A stretch of DNA of 64,000 nucleotides from NCBI GenBank assembly GCA_035610365.1, contig CM069433.1, forward strand, positions 176,158,882 through 176,222,881, read 5' to 3'. The translations under genes were made by a program, and so were the position numbers. This stretch comes from Aquatica leii. Lineage: Eukaryota > Arthropoda > Insecta > Coleoptera > Lampyridae. Under the pieces are notes generated by a model. The model worked only from the letters and a program-made list of their open reading frames with translations. It ran no database searches and had not been told where the DNA came from. Shown here in pieces: positions 11,040-20,982 of this stretch. Positions within the stretch are counted from its first letter, which is position 1. Each line of letters begins with the position of its first letter.

Positions 11040-11879
11040 GTCACATTGCATTGTATACGTTTTTCAGCTTGTATACTTCACTCATATTTAAGAAAAGACG
11101 TGTTTAATGGCTTACAATAAGGTCATGTTTTACTAATTTCTTTCTCAAATGATTGGACATACCCAATTAAGAAATTTGTATTATAATTAGGTTTCAATTT
11201 GTTTTTGTGTTTGTAGTTATTTAACTTTAATATAGTGGTGCGTTAATTTTGTCCATTTAATTACTATTTAAGATACTATTAAAAACCAACGTTTGCAAGC
11301 ATAATATATTTAATTTACAAACCGAATTGTTTTTACTTTATACGTACCGTTGAAAATAATGCAATAGCATCCACACAGCCCTAAATAATTTGGTTTTTGT
11401 GCTGCCAACATCTTAAAAGTCAATATTTGTTTGCTAGTGTAGTTAAGTAATGGGCAAAGTGTGGCAAAATGAAAACTAGAAGTTCACATGAAACTAAACT
11501 TTTAGCACTTATTATAATCTTTTAAATTATGCTTTTATAATTTATTATCTTGTTCGATAATGGTTTTAGCCTGTAGGGAAATGAGTTTAATGTGTACGGA
11601 AGTGAAGTTGGTCAAACAAAATGCACAAATTTGCTTAATTGCTAACCTAATGATTTGTAATATCTGTTAATCGTAGAAAAAAAATTGTAGACAAAGCTAG
11701 TAGATTAAAAGTAAAAAATAAATTATAAAATCTTATAACAAAAAAACAAGATAATATAACAAAATTAAACCGTGTTAATAATTACAAGCGACTTTCGGCT
11801 TGGACCGCGTCGTAGTTAAACACCCAGACTTAGGCTTGGTCTTAGTCTCTCCCTGTGAGCCAAAACAAGAAGTAGAACT
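11040..11879. other. AT-rich stretch, no gene recognised
   Basis: There is no domain or repeat that I can name. The part next to 11030 is probably the 3' flank of the Tc1 element. Confidence 0.3.
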
Positions 11880-12499
11880 TGGCGTATTGTCGTTCGTGAA
11901 CTCAAACAAACTGACGTTTCACAAGACATTGCAATAAATACGTACGGTGAAAAATTACTACGCAAATTTATATAAGCCGATGTGTCACAACCAATTTTAA
12001 GCGCCAACTTTCTGAGGCATCACTCTTAGTAGACTTACAAAATTGCCGTTTAATCGACAACATTACCCAATTATCAATAATAGCTTCGGTAGCTCAATAC
12101 AATGTCGTAACCGTAACCACGGTGGCAAAAACCTCAATTTATCACGAAATATTAGTAAAATTTTCATCCATAACACGTACAACAGTACTTACGGCAACCA
12201 GGAAGCACATGGTCGTACACTACGTCATCACCACAGAACCACCTGTAGCAGAACGCCCACATCGCCTCCTTCCAGAAAAAGCAAAAGCAGCAAAGACTGA
12301 TTTTATTCTACAGCAAGGGATCTGCAGGCTGTTCAGCAGTCCGTGGTCTAGCGTATTACACTTAGTAGAAAAGAAATCAGGTGAATGGCGACCTTGCGGA
12401 GATTACCGTCGCTTTAATTTCATTACAGTACCCGACCGTTATCTAATTGCGCACATCATGGGATTTTAATATAAAATAAACGCTAAAAAAATATTTTCT
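11880..12499 (+). pseudogene. Ty3/gypsy Pol fragment: protease end and start of RT
   Basis: The plus strand encodes, with frame breaks, the protease-proximal stretch ([17 protein letters not shown]) and the RT N-terminus ([39 protein letters not shown]). These match the gypsy-type RT fingers. Stops occur around 11947 and 12026, and a one-base shift follows MGF at 12468. The coding then continues in another frame to 12499, where the 530-bp hairpin element is inserted; RT resumes at 13030. Confidence 0.75.
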
Positions 12500-13029
12500 C
12501 TATTTCTACATGAGAATTAGCGATTCTTACACTAAAATTCGTGTAAAAATAAACAAATTCTTACACGAGTTTTAGTAATATTAGTTTTCTCAAAGTTGGT
12601 ATCTTTACATCGTAAATTGACGTTACATGAAAAAGAAATCAAAATTATTGGACCTTAATAAGTGAAATTCAAATTTTGATGCCAAGATACAATAAAAAAT
12701 GTCCTATTAATTCAAAGTTATTTGCTTATAAAGGTATAAAGAGATAATTTTGTATAAGATTTTAGGTTAACACATAAATTTCAATATGTCAAAGTGTAAG
12801 TGTTGCCAATTCAATAAAATATAAATTTCTTAATGTTGTTTTAAAATTAAAATTTTACAAAAAATATTAAATATTGTATCGAAATAGAGAAAATAGTATA
12901 AAACACACGTCATAGAATACGTTTCAATCACTCGACCGCTTCATAAACTTGCCGCTGCGCAGCTCGTGTATGAAACCCAGTCTCGTGATTGAAGCACGTT
13001 TATTCTGTAACTTGTGTTTTAATATACTA
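12500..13029 (-). mobile_element. Element H, copy 1: 530-bp non-coding element with terminal hairpin
   Basis: A sister copy at 55346-55873 in the opposite orientation fixes the limits. Both are flanked by a 4-bp duplication, here TTCT at 12496-12499 and 13030-13033 (AGAA in the sister's orientation). The insertion splits gypsy RT codons, and removing it restores the flanking reading, so the boundaries are firm. About 140 bases at the right end (12891-13029) form a long imperfect palindrome centred on GCTGCGCAGC. There is no coding capacity. I cannot assign the family; the ends are not simple inverted repeats. Confidence 0.7.
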
Positions 13030-13345
13030 TTCTAAATTAGATTTAATGCGAGCATCTCATGAAATTCCAATAACAGACGGTGACATCCAGAAAACCGCAG
13101 TATCTACGCCATTTAGATTATTCTAGTTTTCATTCATGACCTTCGGATTGCGAAACGCCGCGCAAACTTTTCAACGTTTCGATATTCTAGTGGCTTTCGC
13201 CAACGAACAAAAGCACCTAAAACACCTGGAAATCGTCTTCAAGCGGTTGGACACCTACGGTATCGCGGTAAAGCCCATCAAGTGCGTACTAGGAGTCAAA
13301 TAATTGGAATACTTGTTACATGCCAAAATTACAAACAAAGTCACT
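13030..13345 (+). pseudogene. Ty3/gypsy RT fragment, continued
   Basis: This is the second half of the RT begun at 11880: LDLMRASHEIPITDGD, IQKTAVSTPFRLF, then MTFGLRNAAQTFQRF and IVFKRLDTYGIAVKPIKCVL. The YxDD region is lost by a deletion between QRF and ILVAFANEQKH. A stop follows GVK near 13303. The element is truncated around 13345 and neither LTR is found. Confidence 0.75.
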
Positions 13346-15858
13346 GCCTGAAATAAGGTAACATAAACGATGTTGTGCCACTAGCTCAATGGAAAAGGGG
13401 TGGGTCATAATTTAAAATTCCGTGATAAATTGGAAACGAGATCGACAGAAAATCGAACTAAAACGGTAAAAGACTCAAAAATCGGTAAGGGCGCCAATCA
13501 AGGTCACGATGAAGGTAGCTTCCGGACCCCTGATTACCCGAAAGCTCATCTGGTAGGTTACAACCCCGGAACTTACCTTGAGTTGTAACTATTCTGAAAT
13601 ACACTTAAAAACAAAAATCACGTATGCGGCAGCTGAATGAATAAAAGCTCTTTACATTTAACAATTTAACATTTATTGAATGAATATTTAAAAAAAACAA
13701 GTGATAATGAATATTAAACAAATTTGAATAAAAGAAATGAAATAATCTTAAGCAAGACAAACAAAACAAACAAAAATGAACAATCTAAACACAAAAATTA
13801 AAATATATAAAAAGAAAATACTACTACTCGACGTTTTCAAATAAAACATAACACAAATAAATTTCAAGGCCTTGACCGCATAAGAAATTAAACAATTCAA
13901 TTAAACTAAACTAAAAAAAAAATACAAGTTATAAAATATACGTCCGAAATTTGTTTCGAACTAAACGTTCAAACAAATTATACTTTACAAATCGTTACAT
14001 TATCTTTTATATGGAATACGATTTACTTCTATATACGCACAAAACCAAAAATAATTCAATTTAACTTCACGCAAACACCTTTAAGTGTTACTTGAAATAA
14101 CCAAATTTAACGTTAATCGTAACTCAATCGGCTCAAATTCAAAGCTTTTACTTCATTTCAATCGCGGTTCACTACACGGTAATAACCAAATTCGATAAAT
14201 ACCTTTATTTAATTGTAGATACCAGGTGAACTGTGGATTACAGTGGTTTCCGGAAGCTACGTTAGATTGAACTCCGGCCGCTCCAGGAGTACCGTAGTTG
14301 GATACAAGCTCGATGGAATCCCCAAACAATAGAACACCGACGGAAGATTTATTTCACAATTTAATTGATAACCGCACAACGGCGAAATTAGGATTTCTTT
14401 TTCACACAATACCTCAACATTAAATCCCACAAACGAGACTGTTTATTTTTGAAAACCGTGAAGTCTATATAAACCGTACATTACGAAATTTGAAAAATTA
14501 ACATTTTCACCACAACACTTAATTTTCACGATTTCTACTTCCGCGGCATTACCTAACGATAGGGTAAAAAGTACCCTCACCACACCACTACCACACGGTA
14601 ACCGGTATTTCTAATTGCGACCAACGATCGATTGATCCCCAAAAACCAAACTTTACCATTTTTAAAACTTCGTACCCCTACTTAAATAATTGAACGTGCG
14701 CTGTAAAATCTTTGTAGAAGATAGAACATTAAACAAACGAACTTAACAAAGATGAAAACTATAATTAGCCACGTGAATTCTATCACGTAGACCTCGACAA
14801 AAACATTTCCCATCAAAAATGCTTAGCTTGCTTATTTGCAGGTGACTCGTAATCACGCTCAATAAAATAGAACTCAGCCTAAACAAGGTGTAAATAACAA
14901 GAAAAATGGATCAACTTACATTCCAAAAAGGAAGTCGTAAATTATATAGAATTGTTATTTTACTGAGATAAATAAGTAAAATACTAAATCAAAAATCAAA
15001 ACCACGGAACTTTATGCATTCAAAAGAAAATACCAGTAATGATTGAAAAACAACTTGAAATACCAATAAACTTAAATCACACGCAACCAAATAACGAGCA
15101 AAACGTTTTTGATGCTAATCTTGAACCAATCAATCGAAGAAAATCCAAAAAAAAAAATTCAGCCAGCAGAATCGATTTACGGGGTCTGACATAAAAAGAT
15201 AACTGCTGCAATCCCCAAACGCAGGTTACATACTATCTTATATCCGATGAAGGGACAATGCCTTTGCCTTCAAAAGTCGAGGCAACTCTTAACATGAAAA
15301 AACCTACAACTATTGTAGACGTTTTTTGGGTGTTATAATTGTTTATAGACCATTGATTAAAAACGCAGAAACAAATCAAGCAATTTTGAACAGCTACTGC
15401 AAGGAATGCGAAACGCCTAACGCCAACAACTAATGAAAGCATCTTTTCTCAAAACTTCAAGATAAGGTACAGCCACGAGGCAAGGGATTTCGGTTTGGTC
15501 TCCCGAGTTAAACGTATCGCTCCCGCTTATATTTTTATTTACCTGTAATTATTTTCTTAATAATTTGTTTAATTTATAATTAAGTGTTTATTTTGGTCTC
15601 ATTTATTTTCATTAACGATAGACACGCTGAAATGGATATTATTTGTCTCCGAGAACTGTACAATGATTGTAAACATGAACATTCACCGTTGAACCATCCT
15701 ATGCATTAATTGCGATCCCCGGTAAGTTTTGTGTGGCTACACAACTTTGTCCTATTTTTTAATTATTTACAGTAACCGTTATGTTATCTAATGGTTGTTG
15801 TAAAGATACGGTGGAAGTGGTCAAGTGCTGGCATTAGCAGCAAGTTTATGAGCTACGT
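13346..15858. other. Mixed AT-rich stretch, no gene recognised
   Basis: Nothing here is assignable. 13400-13600 and 14200-14650 are richer in GC than the rest and may be non-coding parts of an LTR element, but I see no matching partner. The open frames at 13400-13588 and 15233-15442 lack any known domain. Confidence 0.3.
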
Positions 15859-16328
15859 CTATTTGGTTGCAGAAGCATCTATATAACTTTCAGCAATTTC
15901 TGAAGATTTCCAACTACCATGCCTTTTAATGGCAATCAGGTAATTTCTACTGTTTGCTAGATGTGACACACTTGACCTTCGAAAGCGATGGCTTGTGAAA
16001 AGCTCAGGTTTCGGTAGTTTTAAAAAACTTGCAATTGCTTTCGTTATCTTAACAATTGTATTAATTCCAATTGAACATTTAATACAATAACCATTTCGGT
16101 ATGTTTGAAAAAATTGGGAATTAGTTACTTGTTTAGGACGAATACTGTGATATTTCTTTATTAAATCAATTCATAATTTGTCTGTTATCATAAATTGTTT
16201 TTGCACGTAAATTTTGTTTTAGGTATAGATATCACAATAACATCACTTTTGAATTCAATATCTTTCACTGTAATGTTAAGTATTTCCTCACGCCTACATG
16301 CACTATTGTAACCCATTATAAAGATGAT
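15859..16328 (-). pseudogene. Tyrosine recombinase (Crypton-like), catalytic exon
   Basis: On the minus strand this exon encodes the catalytic domain of a phage-integrase-type tyrosine recombinase, as in insect Crypton transposons and genes derived from them. It shows the first catalytic Arg (SACRREEILN), the His-x-x-Arg box (TSHRFRRSSVSHLA), the GSWKSSEIAESYI segment with the nucleophile Tyr, and a C-terminal stop at 15859-15861. A canonical acceptor (TTTTCAG, 16331-16329) precedes it. One base is missing near 16225 and a Trp codon has become TGA at 16171-16173, so it is inactive although the catalytic residues remain. It continues 16504-16656 and 24736-25060. Confidence 0.65.
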
Positions 16329-16503
16329 CTGAAAATTTATTTAAGTATAATAAACTAGAGTAGCTTTACTAGATTAGGTATGAATAGTACAGAACTCGAC
16401 TAAACTGATATTTGTTATTTTTGTAAGTTAATATGCACGAGAGCTTATTATTCTGGAGTATTTATGTATAAGAAAAGAGAAAGTAATATTGTGCTTCACT
16501 TAC
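16329..16503 (-). other. Intron of the tyrosine-recombinase pseudogene
   Basis: The minus strand reads AAG|GTAAGT at 16504/16503 and TTTTCAG|ATC at 16329/16328. Splicing out these 175 bases joins ETYLAYK to IIFIMGYNSACRREE in phase 0, as expected for the family. The intron shows that this gene was spliced, unlike most transposase genes in the window. Confidence 0.6.
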
Positions 16504-16656
16504 CTTATAAGCCAAATATGTCTCGTCATCTACTGCGTTTATAAAACGATTAATATCTTCTAGTTCAAAAATTTTTCATTTTTTAGCTTTATATCCTGTC
16601 GATAATCTCTTCAAGAATGCTAACAATTTAGAAAATTTAGATATATCTATGTTCTT
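16504..16656 (-). pseudogene. Tyrosine recombinase (Crypton-like), middle exon fragment
   Basis: The minus strand encodes NIDISKFSKLLAFLKRL, then KIFELEDINRFINAVDDETYL, the end of the SAM-like core-binding domain. One in-frame TGA lies at 16576-16578. At 16656 the coding stops abruptly at the edge of PLE-C; its continuation, MLKACLNIK, is found on the far side at about 24740. The insertion thus sits inside an exon. Confidence 0.6.
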
Positions 16657-16735
16657 AAATATATTTAAGCAGTATTATTTTATTTTATTTTTTAATAAAT
16701 TTCAAAACCTTCCCATTATATTTAATTTTTTATTT

Positions 16736-16785
16736 TAATAAACGCTACATGTTTCGACTTAGTGTCATCTTCAGGCATATACTAT
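16736..16785 (-). ncRNA. Hammerhead-like ribozyme, PLE-C
   Basis: The minus strand reads: helix I strand ending AUGC, box CUGAAGA, one extra U, helix II GAC/GUC around ACUAA, GAA, self-complementary ACAUGU, cleavage base A, then GCGUUUAUU. Helix I pairs over about 9 of 10 positions with one U-U mismatch and wobbles. The second copy (54958-55007) has C where this copy has U in helix I, turning a U-G wobble into C-G. The motif is missing from the inverted repeat at 18916-19177 / 24635-24735. Confidence 0.65.
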
Positions 16786-16892
16786 AAAATAAAAAATATA
16801 AAATCGGATCTTATTTTAAACATAAACTTACTTCACTAGAATTGAAAAATCAAACTTCAAATATTAACTTTAAAAATAATAAATACAGAAAT

Positions 16893-16949
16893 CTGTAAAA
16901 TAATATATATTAAAATAAAATCAAAAAGTTATAAAATAAATAAACTTAC
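16893..16949 (-). other. Putative 57-nt intron in the PLE-C terminal repeat
   Basis: The minus strand runs from GGTAAGTTT (donor at 16949) to TTTTACAG (acceptor at 16893). The same GT...AG arrangement is kept at 19016-19073 (58 nt) and 55109-55168 (60 nt). D. virilis Penelope is known to have a small intron in its terminal repeat, so conservation here is plausible. Confidence 0.5.
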
Positions 16950-17096
16950 CAATATATATTAATCAAATTAAATATCATTAAATATTTTAAGTTTGACAAA
17001 TTTCAAATTTGAACAATACAAATTTAGCCTAATAATAGAAATTCCTAGGTTAGAACAAAATAATAAAATAATGGAAATAATCAAACAAAAACTAAT

Positions 17097-17463
17097 TTAA
17101 AAAAAGTAAATTACTTCGCTAAGGGATAAATCCCGATTCGAATTGTAATTTTTAATAGTTTCTTTTATTTCTAAAAAAATTAGTTTCAAACCTTTATTAC
17201 AAATGTGTAAAATTTCAAAATCTTTTTTAGAATTAAATGAATGATGGGAATTTAGTATATGATTAGCAAATGATGATTTAAATGGAATTATTTCTAATAC
17301 AAGGCAGATGTTCAGCAATTCTAATAGAAAACTTTCGACCTGTTTGTCCTATATAGAATGCGTTGCAATCACCACATTTTAATTTATAAACACCGGATTC
17401 ATCTAAAATATTAAGCTTATCTTTAGTATTAACTAATAAAGATTTACTATTATTTTTTGACAA
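17097..17463 (-). pseudogene. PLE-C GIY-YIG endonuclease remnant
   Basis: The minus strand encodes SGVYKLKCGDCNAFYIGQTG, the GIY-YIG core of a Penelope-like endonuclease with the PLE-type CxxC, then RIAEHLP. After a one-base shift near 17300 it continues ANHILNSHHSFNSKKDFEIL and KETIKNYN to a stop. The nuclease is divergent from PLE-A and PLE-B. RT lies upstream in the same orientation. Confidence 0.7.
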
Positions 17464-17718
17464 AAAAGTAATGTTAATGCCAAAATGTTTTAATAGATTT
17501 TTAAATTGAAATGAAGAAGGGCCTATATAAGAAAGAGAAAAATGTATTCAAGATTGATTAGAGACAGGTGTTAGAGATGAACAATTTTTTTGTACATTTT
17601 TAATAATATGTAAAGCATAACCTAACCATTAATATTAACTAGATAATAAATAGTATTTATTTCTTTATTAAAACTATCATGATCAAGAGGAAAAGTATAT
17701 AATCGGTTAAAGAAAAAT

Positions 17719-18660
17719 CTAAAAGCTGCTAATTTGTGTGAGAGTCGTTGTAGGTTTACGATAAATACCAATTTTTAGGTTATTATTAACACGTGTAATA
17801 GATAAATCAAGAAAATTTAAAATACTGTTTGATTCTTTTTTTATTGTAAATTTTATATTGGGATGTAATAAGTTTAGTAAATTAAAACAATTATTTAGAT
17901 CATATTCACTGCCTTTAAATATAACTAAAATGTCATCTACATATCTTTTATAATAAATAAAATGTTTTTTAATAACATCATTAGAAAAAAGTTTATGGAT
18001 TTCTAAGTTAGATAACAAAATTTATAATAATATAACTAGATTTTTCAATAATAGCTAAAGCATTACTTTTATCTGCTTTAGTTATTATTAAATTGTTGTG
18101 TTTAGTTTTTAATTTAATACTATTAATAACATGTTTAATAAATTTACCAGATGGAATAGTAATTTTGCTTAGTTTATTATGACAAATAGCTCTAAAGGAA
18201 TTAGTATTGGTATTATTAGCTGTTTTATATATTATACACTATAAGTGTACTTTGAAATTAATAGTAATTTAGTGTTAAAGTTGATTGTTATTATAATTAA
18301 GACCAATTTCAAGAAATTCAATTTCACATTTGTCAAAGTTAGTACTACTTAAATTAAACAATCTCTTATAAAAAACAAAGTTTGGATTTTGGATATTATT
18401 AGTTTGAAAATTGTTTAATGTTTTTGATTTTCGTAAATTATTTATTTTTAAAATTAGTTTATTAAAAGTGTGAAAACCAAAAACTTGTACTTTATCTTTA
18501 ACGAAATTTATAATTTCATCTATTTTTAAGTTATGAAAATATTTGAATAGAGATGAAAGCTGTGTATAAGGTTTTAAATTTAATTGGTTTCTAACTTTAT
18601 ACCAAAACTGTATTTCGTTATTTAACCAAGCTTTTTTACCTTTTGTTACTGCATTAATGG
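17719..18660 (-). pseudogene. PLE-C reverse transcriptase remnant
   Basis: The minus strand shows the RT catalytic motif in KRYVDDILVIFKG, followed by LLHPNIKFTIKKE, LNFLDLSITR and GIYRKPTTT, the palm and thumb signature of PLE RTs. Upstream (18020-18660) many short pieces of RT-like sequence are broken by stops. PLE RTs are related to telomerase and usually precede the GIY-YIG domain in one ORF. This copy is inactive. Confidence 0.65.
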
Positions 18661-18854
18661 CTTAAGGTGATTTCTTTTTGGTTTTGAGTGTAATGTATTT
18701 TGGAAATAGTTCTTCTTTAAGACACAAGCTATTAAACCATATGTTTAGCGTTAATTTTAAGATTCGATTTCATGTATTCATAGAAAATGTTTGCTCGGCA
18801 AGCAATATTAAAGATTATTTTTCCATTAATTCTTCTAATAACTCTAAATGGGTA

Positions 18855-19177
18855 TGTTGTTATTTTATTTTATTTTTTAATAAATTTCAAAACCCTCTCA
18901 TTATTTTTATATTTTTATTTTAATTTCTATTATTAAACTAAATTTGTATTGTTCAAATTTGAAATTTGTCAAACTTCAAATATTTAATCATATTTCATTT
19001 AATTAATATATATTGGTAAGTTTATTTATTGTTATAACTTTTTGATTTTATTTTAATTTATATTATTTTTCAGATTCCTATATTTATTATTTTTAAACTT
19101 AATATTTGAAGTTTGATTTTTCAATTCTAATGCAGTAAGTTTATGTTTCAAATAAGATTCGATTTAATTATTATTAT
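18855..19177 (+). repeat. PLE-C terminal repeat, inverted copy (first part)
   Basis: Bases 18916-19165 are the inverse of 16820-17040, with the intron-like segment at 19016-19073. The first 60 bases (18855-18915) match the outer end at 16676-16730 in the same orientation, marking the switch point between the two orientations. The repeat is cut at 19177 by the I element and continues at 24635. Confidence 0.6.
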
Positions 19178-19627
19178 TAGGGGTCAAGGTCGTAGACCAG
19201 GGACACTTGATGCGTAGAGTGTGCAGCCAACGACGACACCCGTTTTAGCCTCTCAGTGTCCAAGACCGTTCGCCCGTAGCTTCGGCTACATCCTGCAAGA
19301 GGTGACCCTGCTTTTGCAAAAGGCGACGGATCTAGGGGAGTAAACCCTGAATCAAAAATCCCACAGGGGCTGTCTATTTTCACATAGGCAGTACGGGTAT
19401 CGCCAAACCCGAGGTACCCGATGGACCTGGAGTAGAGGTTTCTCTACTCCTTGTACACACCGTCATAGTTAGGTCATGTCTCTGCTTGGACGGTGGGCTT
19501 GACTTCATCGCCCTGCCCGCAGAGGTGTAAACCTCTGTAAAAAATCAATCTGTTAATCTAAGGTGTGGTGTGGTACGGGCGCACTGCCGCACCCGACATT
19601 TAGTTTGTCCCAACTCGTGGGATTAAT
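19178..19627 (+). promoter_or_regulatory. 5' UTR and likely internal promoter region of the I element
   Basis: This is GC-rich for the window and has no long open frame. Non-LTR elements of this group carry an internal promoter in the 5' UTR; I infer this from position only. A CG-rich stretch around 19200-19300 stands out. Confidence 0.4.
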
Positions 19628-20480
19628 ATGAATATTGATACTTACGAAAATGCAGGGGCACCCGCCCCCTTAAATCCGGGTGAAGGTAAGGGTCCTTCTA
19701 AACACCTCTTTACGAGCCAGGAAAAGCCGGTAACCCCCCGGTTTCTGGTCGTTAGAAAAGTCGATGGCGACTTTAGCAGAGATAGTCTGTTTGTTATTCA
19801 GAGACAGTTGTATGGGTTAATTGGAGAAACTAAGAACATAAGAAAAGTTAGGGAGGGATTATTAGTTGAAACTGTTAGTTCAGCTCAAGCTAATAAACTT
19901 TTAAAAGCGGAACGCTTAGGAGAATCGTAGATTGAGGTTAGCCCTCATAACACACTTAACTCAAGTAAAGGAGTAATTAATTGTAAAGATCTTTTAGTCT
20001 GCACGACAGACGAGATATGTACTGAACTTAAAAATCAAGGCGTTAAAGAAGTGCGTAGAATAAAGAAAAGAGTAAACGGAGAATTACAAGTAACCATATT
20101 CTCACATTTAACGTCTCGAAGATACAAAGTAAAATAAAGCGGGTTATTTGTCATTACCTGTGCGCGCCTACATTTCAGCGCCAATGAGATGTTTTCGGTG
20201 CCAGAAGTTCGGCCACACGGCACAACGATGTGAGAACATGCAAGTGTGTGTCTGTGGAAAAGAGTTGCACGAAGGGAGACCCTGCGAAAACCCGTTAGAA
20301 CGCGTTAACTACAAAGGACAACATTTAGCCATATCCAGACAGTCTCCGACATACAAACAAGAATCGGCAATACAGGAAATTAAAGTAAAAGAGAACATTT
20401 CATACCCTGAAGCTAGAAGAAAAATAGTACTGTCTAGCCCACAGCGGAGAAAAAACAACAAATTGATACCACCCAGCTAG
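19628..20480 (+). pseudogene. I element ORF1, nucleic-acid-binding Gag-like protein
   Basis: ORF1 proteins package the element RNA. The N-terminus (MNIDTYENAGAPAPL) leads into an RNA-binding-like middle (RFLVVRKVDG, VETVSSAQANKLLKAERLG). The C-terminus has a CCHC zinc knuckle, CFRCQKFGHTAQRC, followed by a second cysteine cluster, CVCGKELHEGRPC, and a basic tail (PQRRKNNK). The frame is broken by TAG at 19928 and by a one-base shift at about 20135, after which the zinc knuckle is read. ORF2 starts 500 bases downstream. Confidence 0.75.
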
Positions 20481-20982
20481 TAAAAGTTCTGGTACCTACA
20501 CTGGTTATCATGCTACAAGAAGTATCTGTATCCAAGGATACACAAGTTCAGCGTTTTCAACCACCAACAACGAGATCACGCGTGAACTCTGTGTTTAGTC
20601 AAGGTCCTGCATTTTCATACGTAGGATCTGAAAAAAGGAAAAGAATAGAGTGAGCAGAGTCAAGTTATACGACGGAAGACGAGCTCACCGGCAGCTCGGA
20701 AACTTCCAGTAAAATATCGAAGAAAAAAAGGCTGGCCTAAAGGAAAACCCCGAAAGGGGTCTACCTGATCTGTGATAATCTCTGAGATAATACCTGTGAT
20801 ATATGTGTCTGTTGCCCAGAGTATATAATATTTATTAGAGTTCTATTTATACACTTATTTGTTATTTATACGTGTACGTCCAGAGCATTTATTTACTTAC
20901 CTGTTATTTTTATTTGTCTGTTCGTCGTATTTATGCACGTTTGTCAATATTTATATATTAGCTTTAAGTTATTCAATTTAAA

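Noticed and set aside
19177..19383. Minus-strand open frame in the I element 5' UTR.
   Set aside because: There is no domain; it is a by-product of low stop density in GC-rich DNA.
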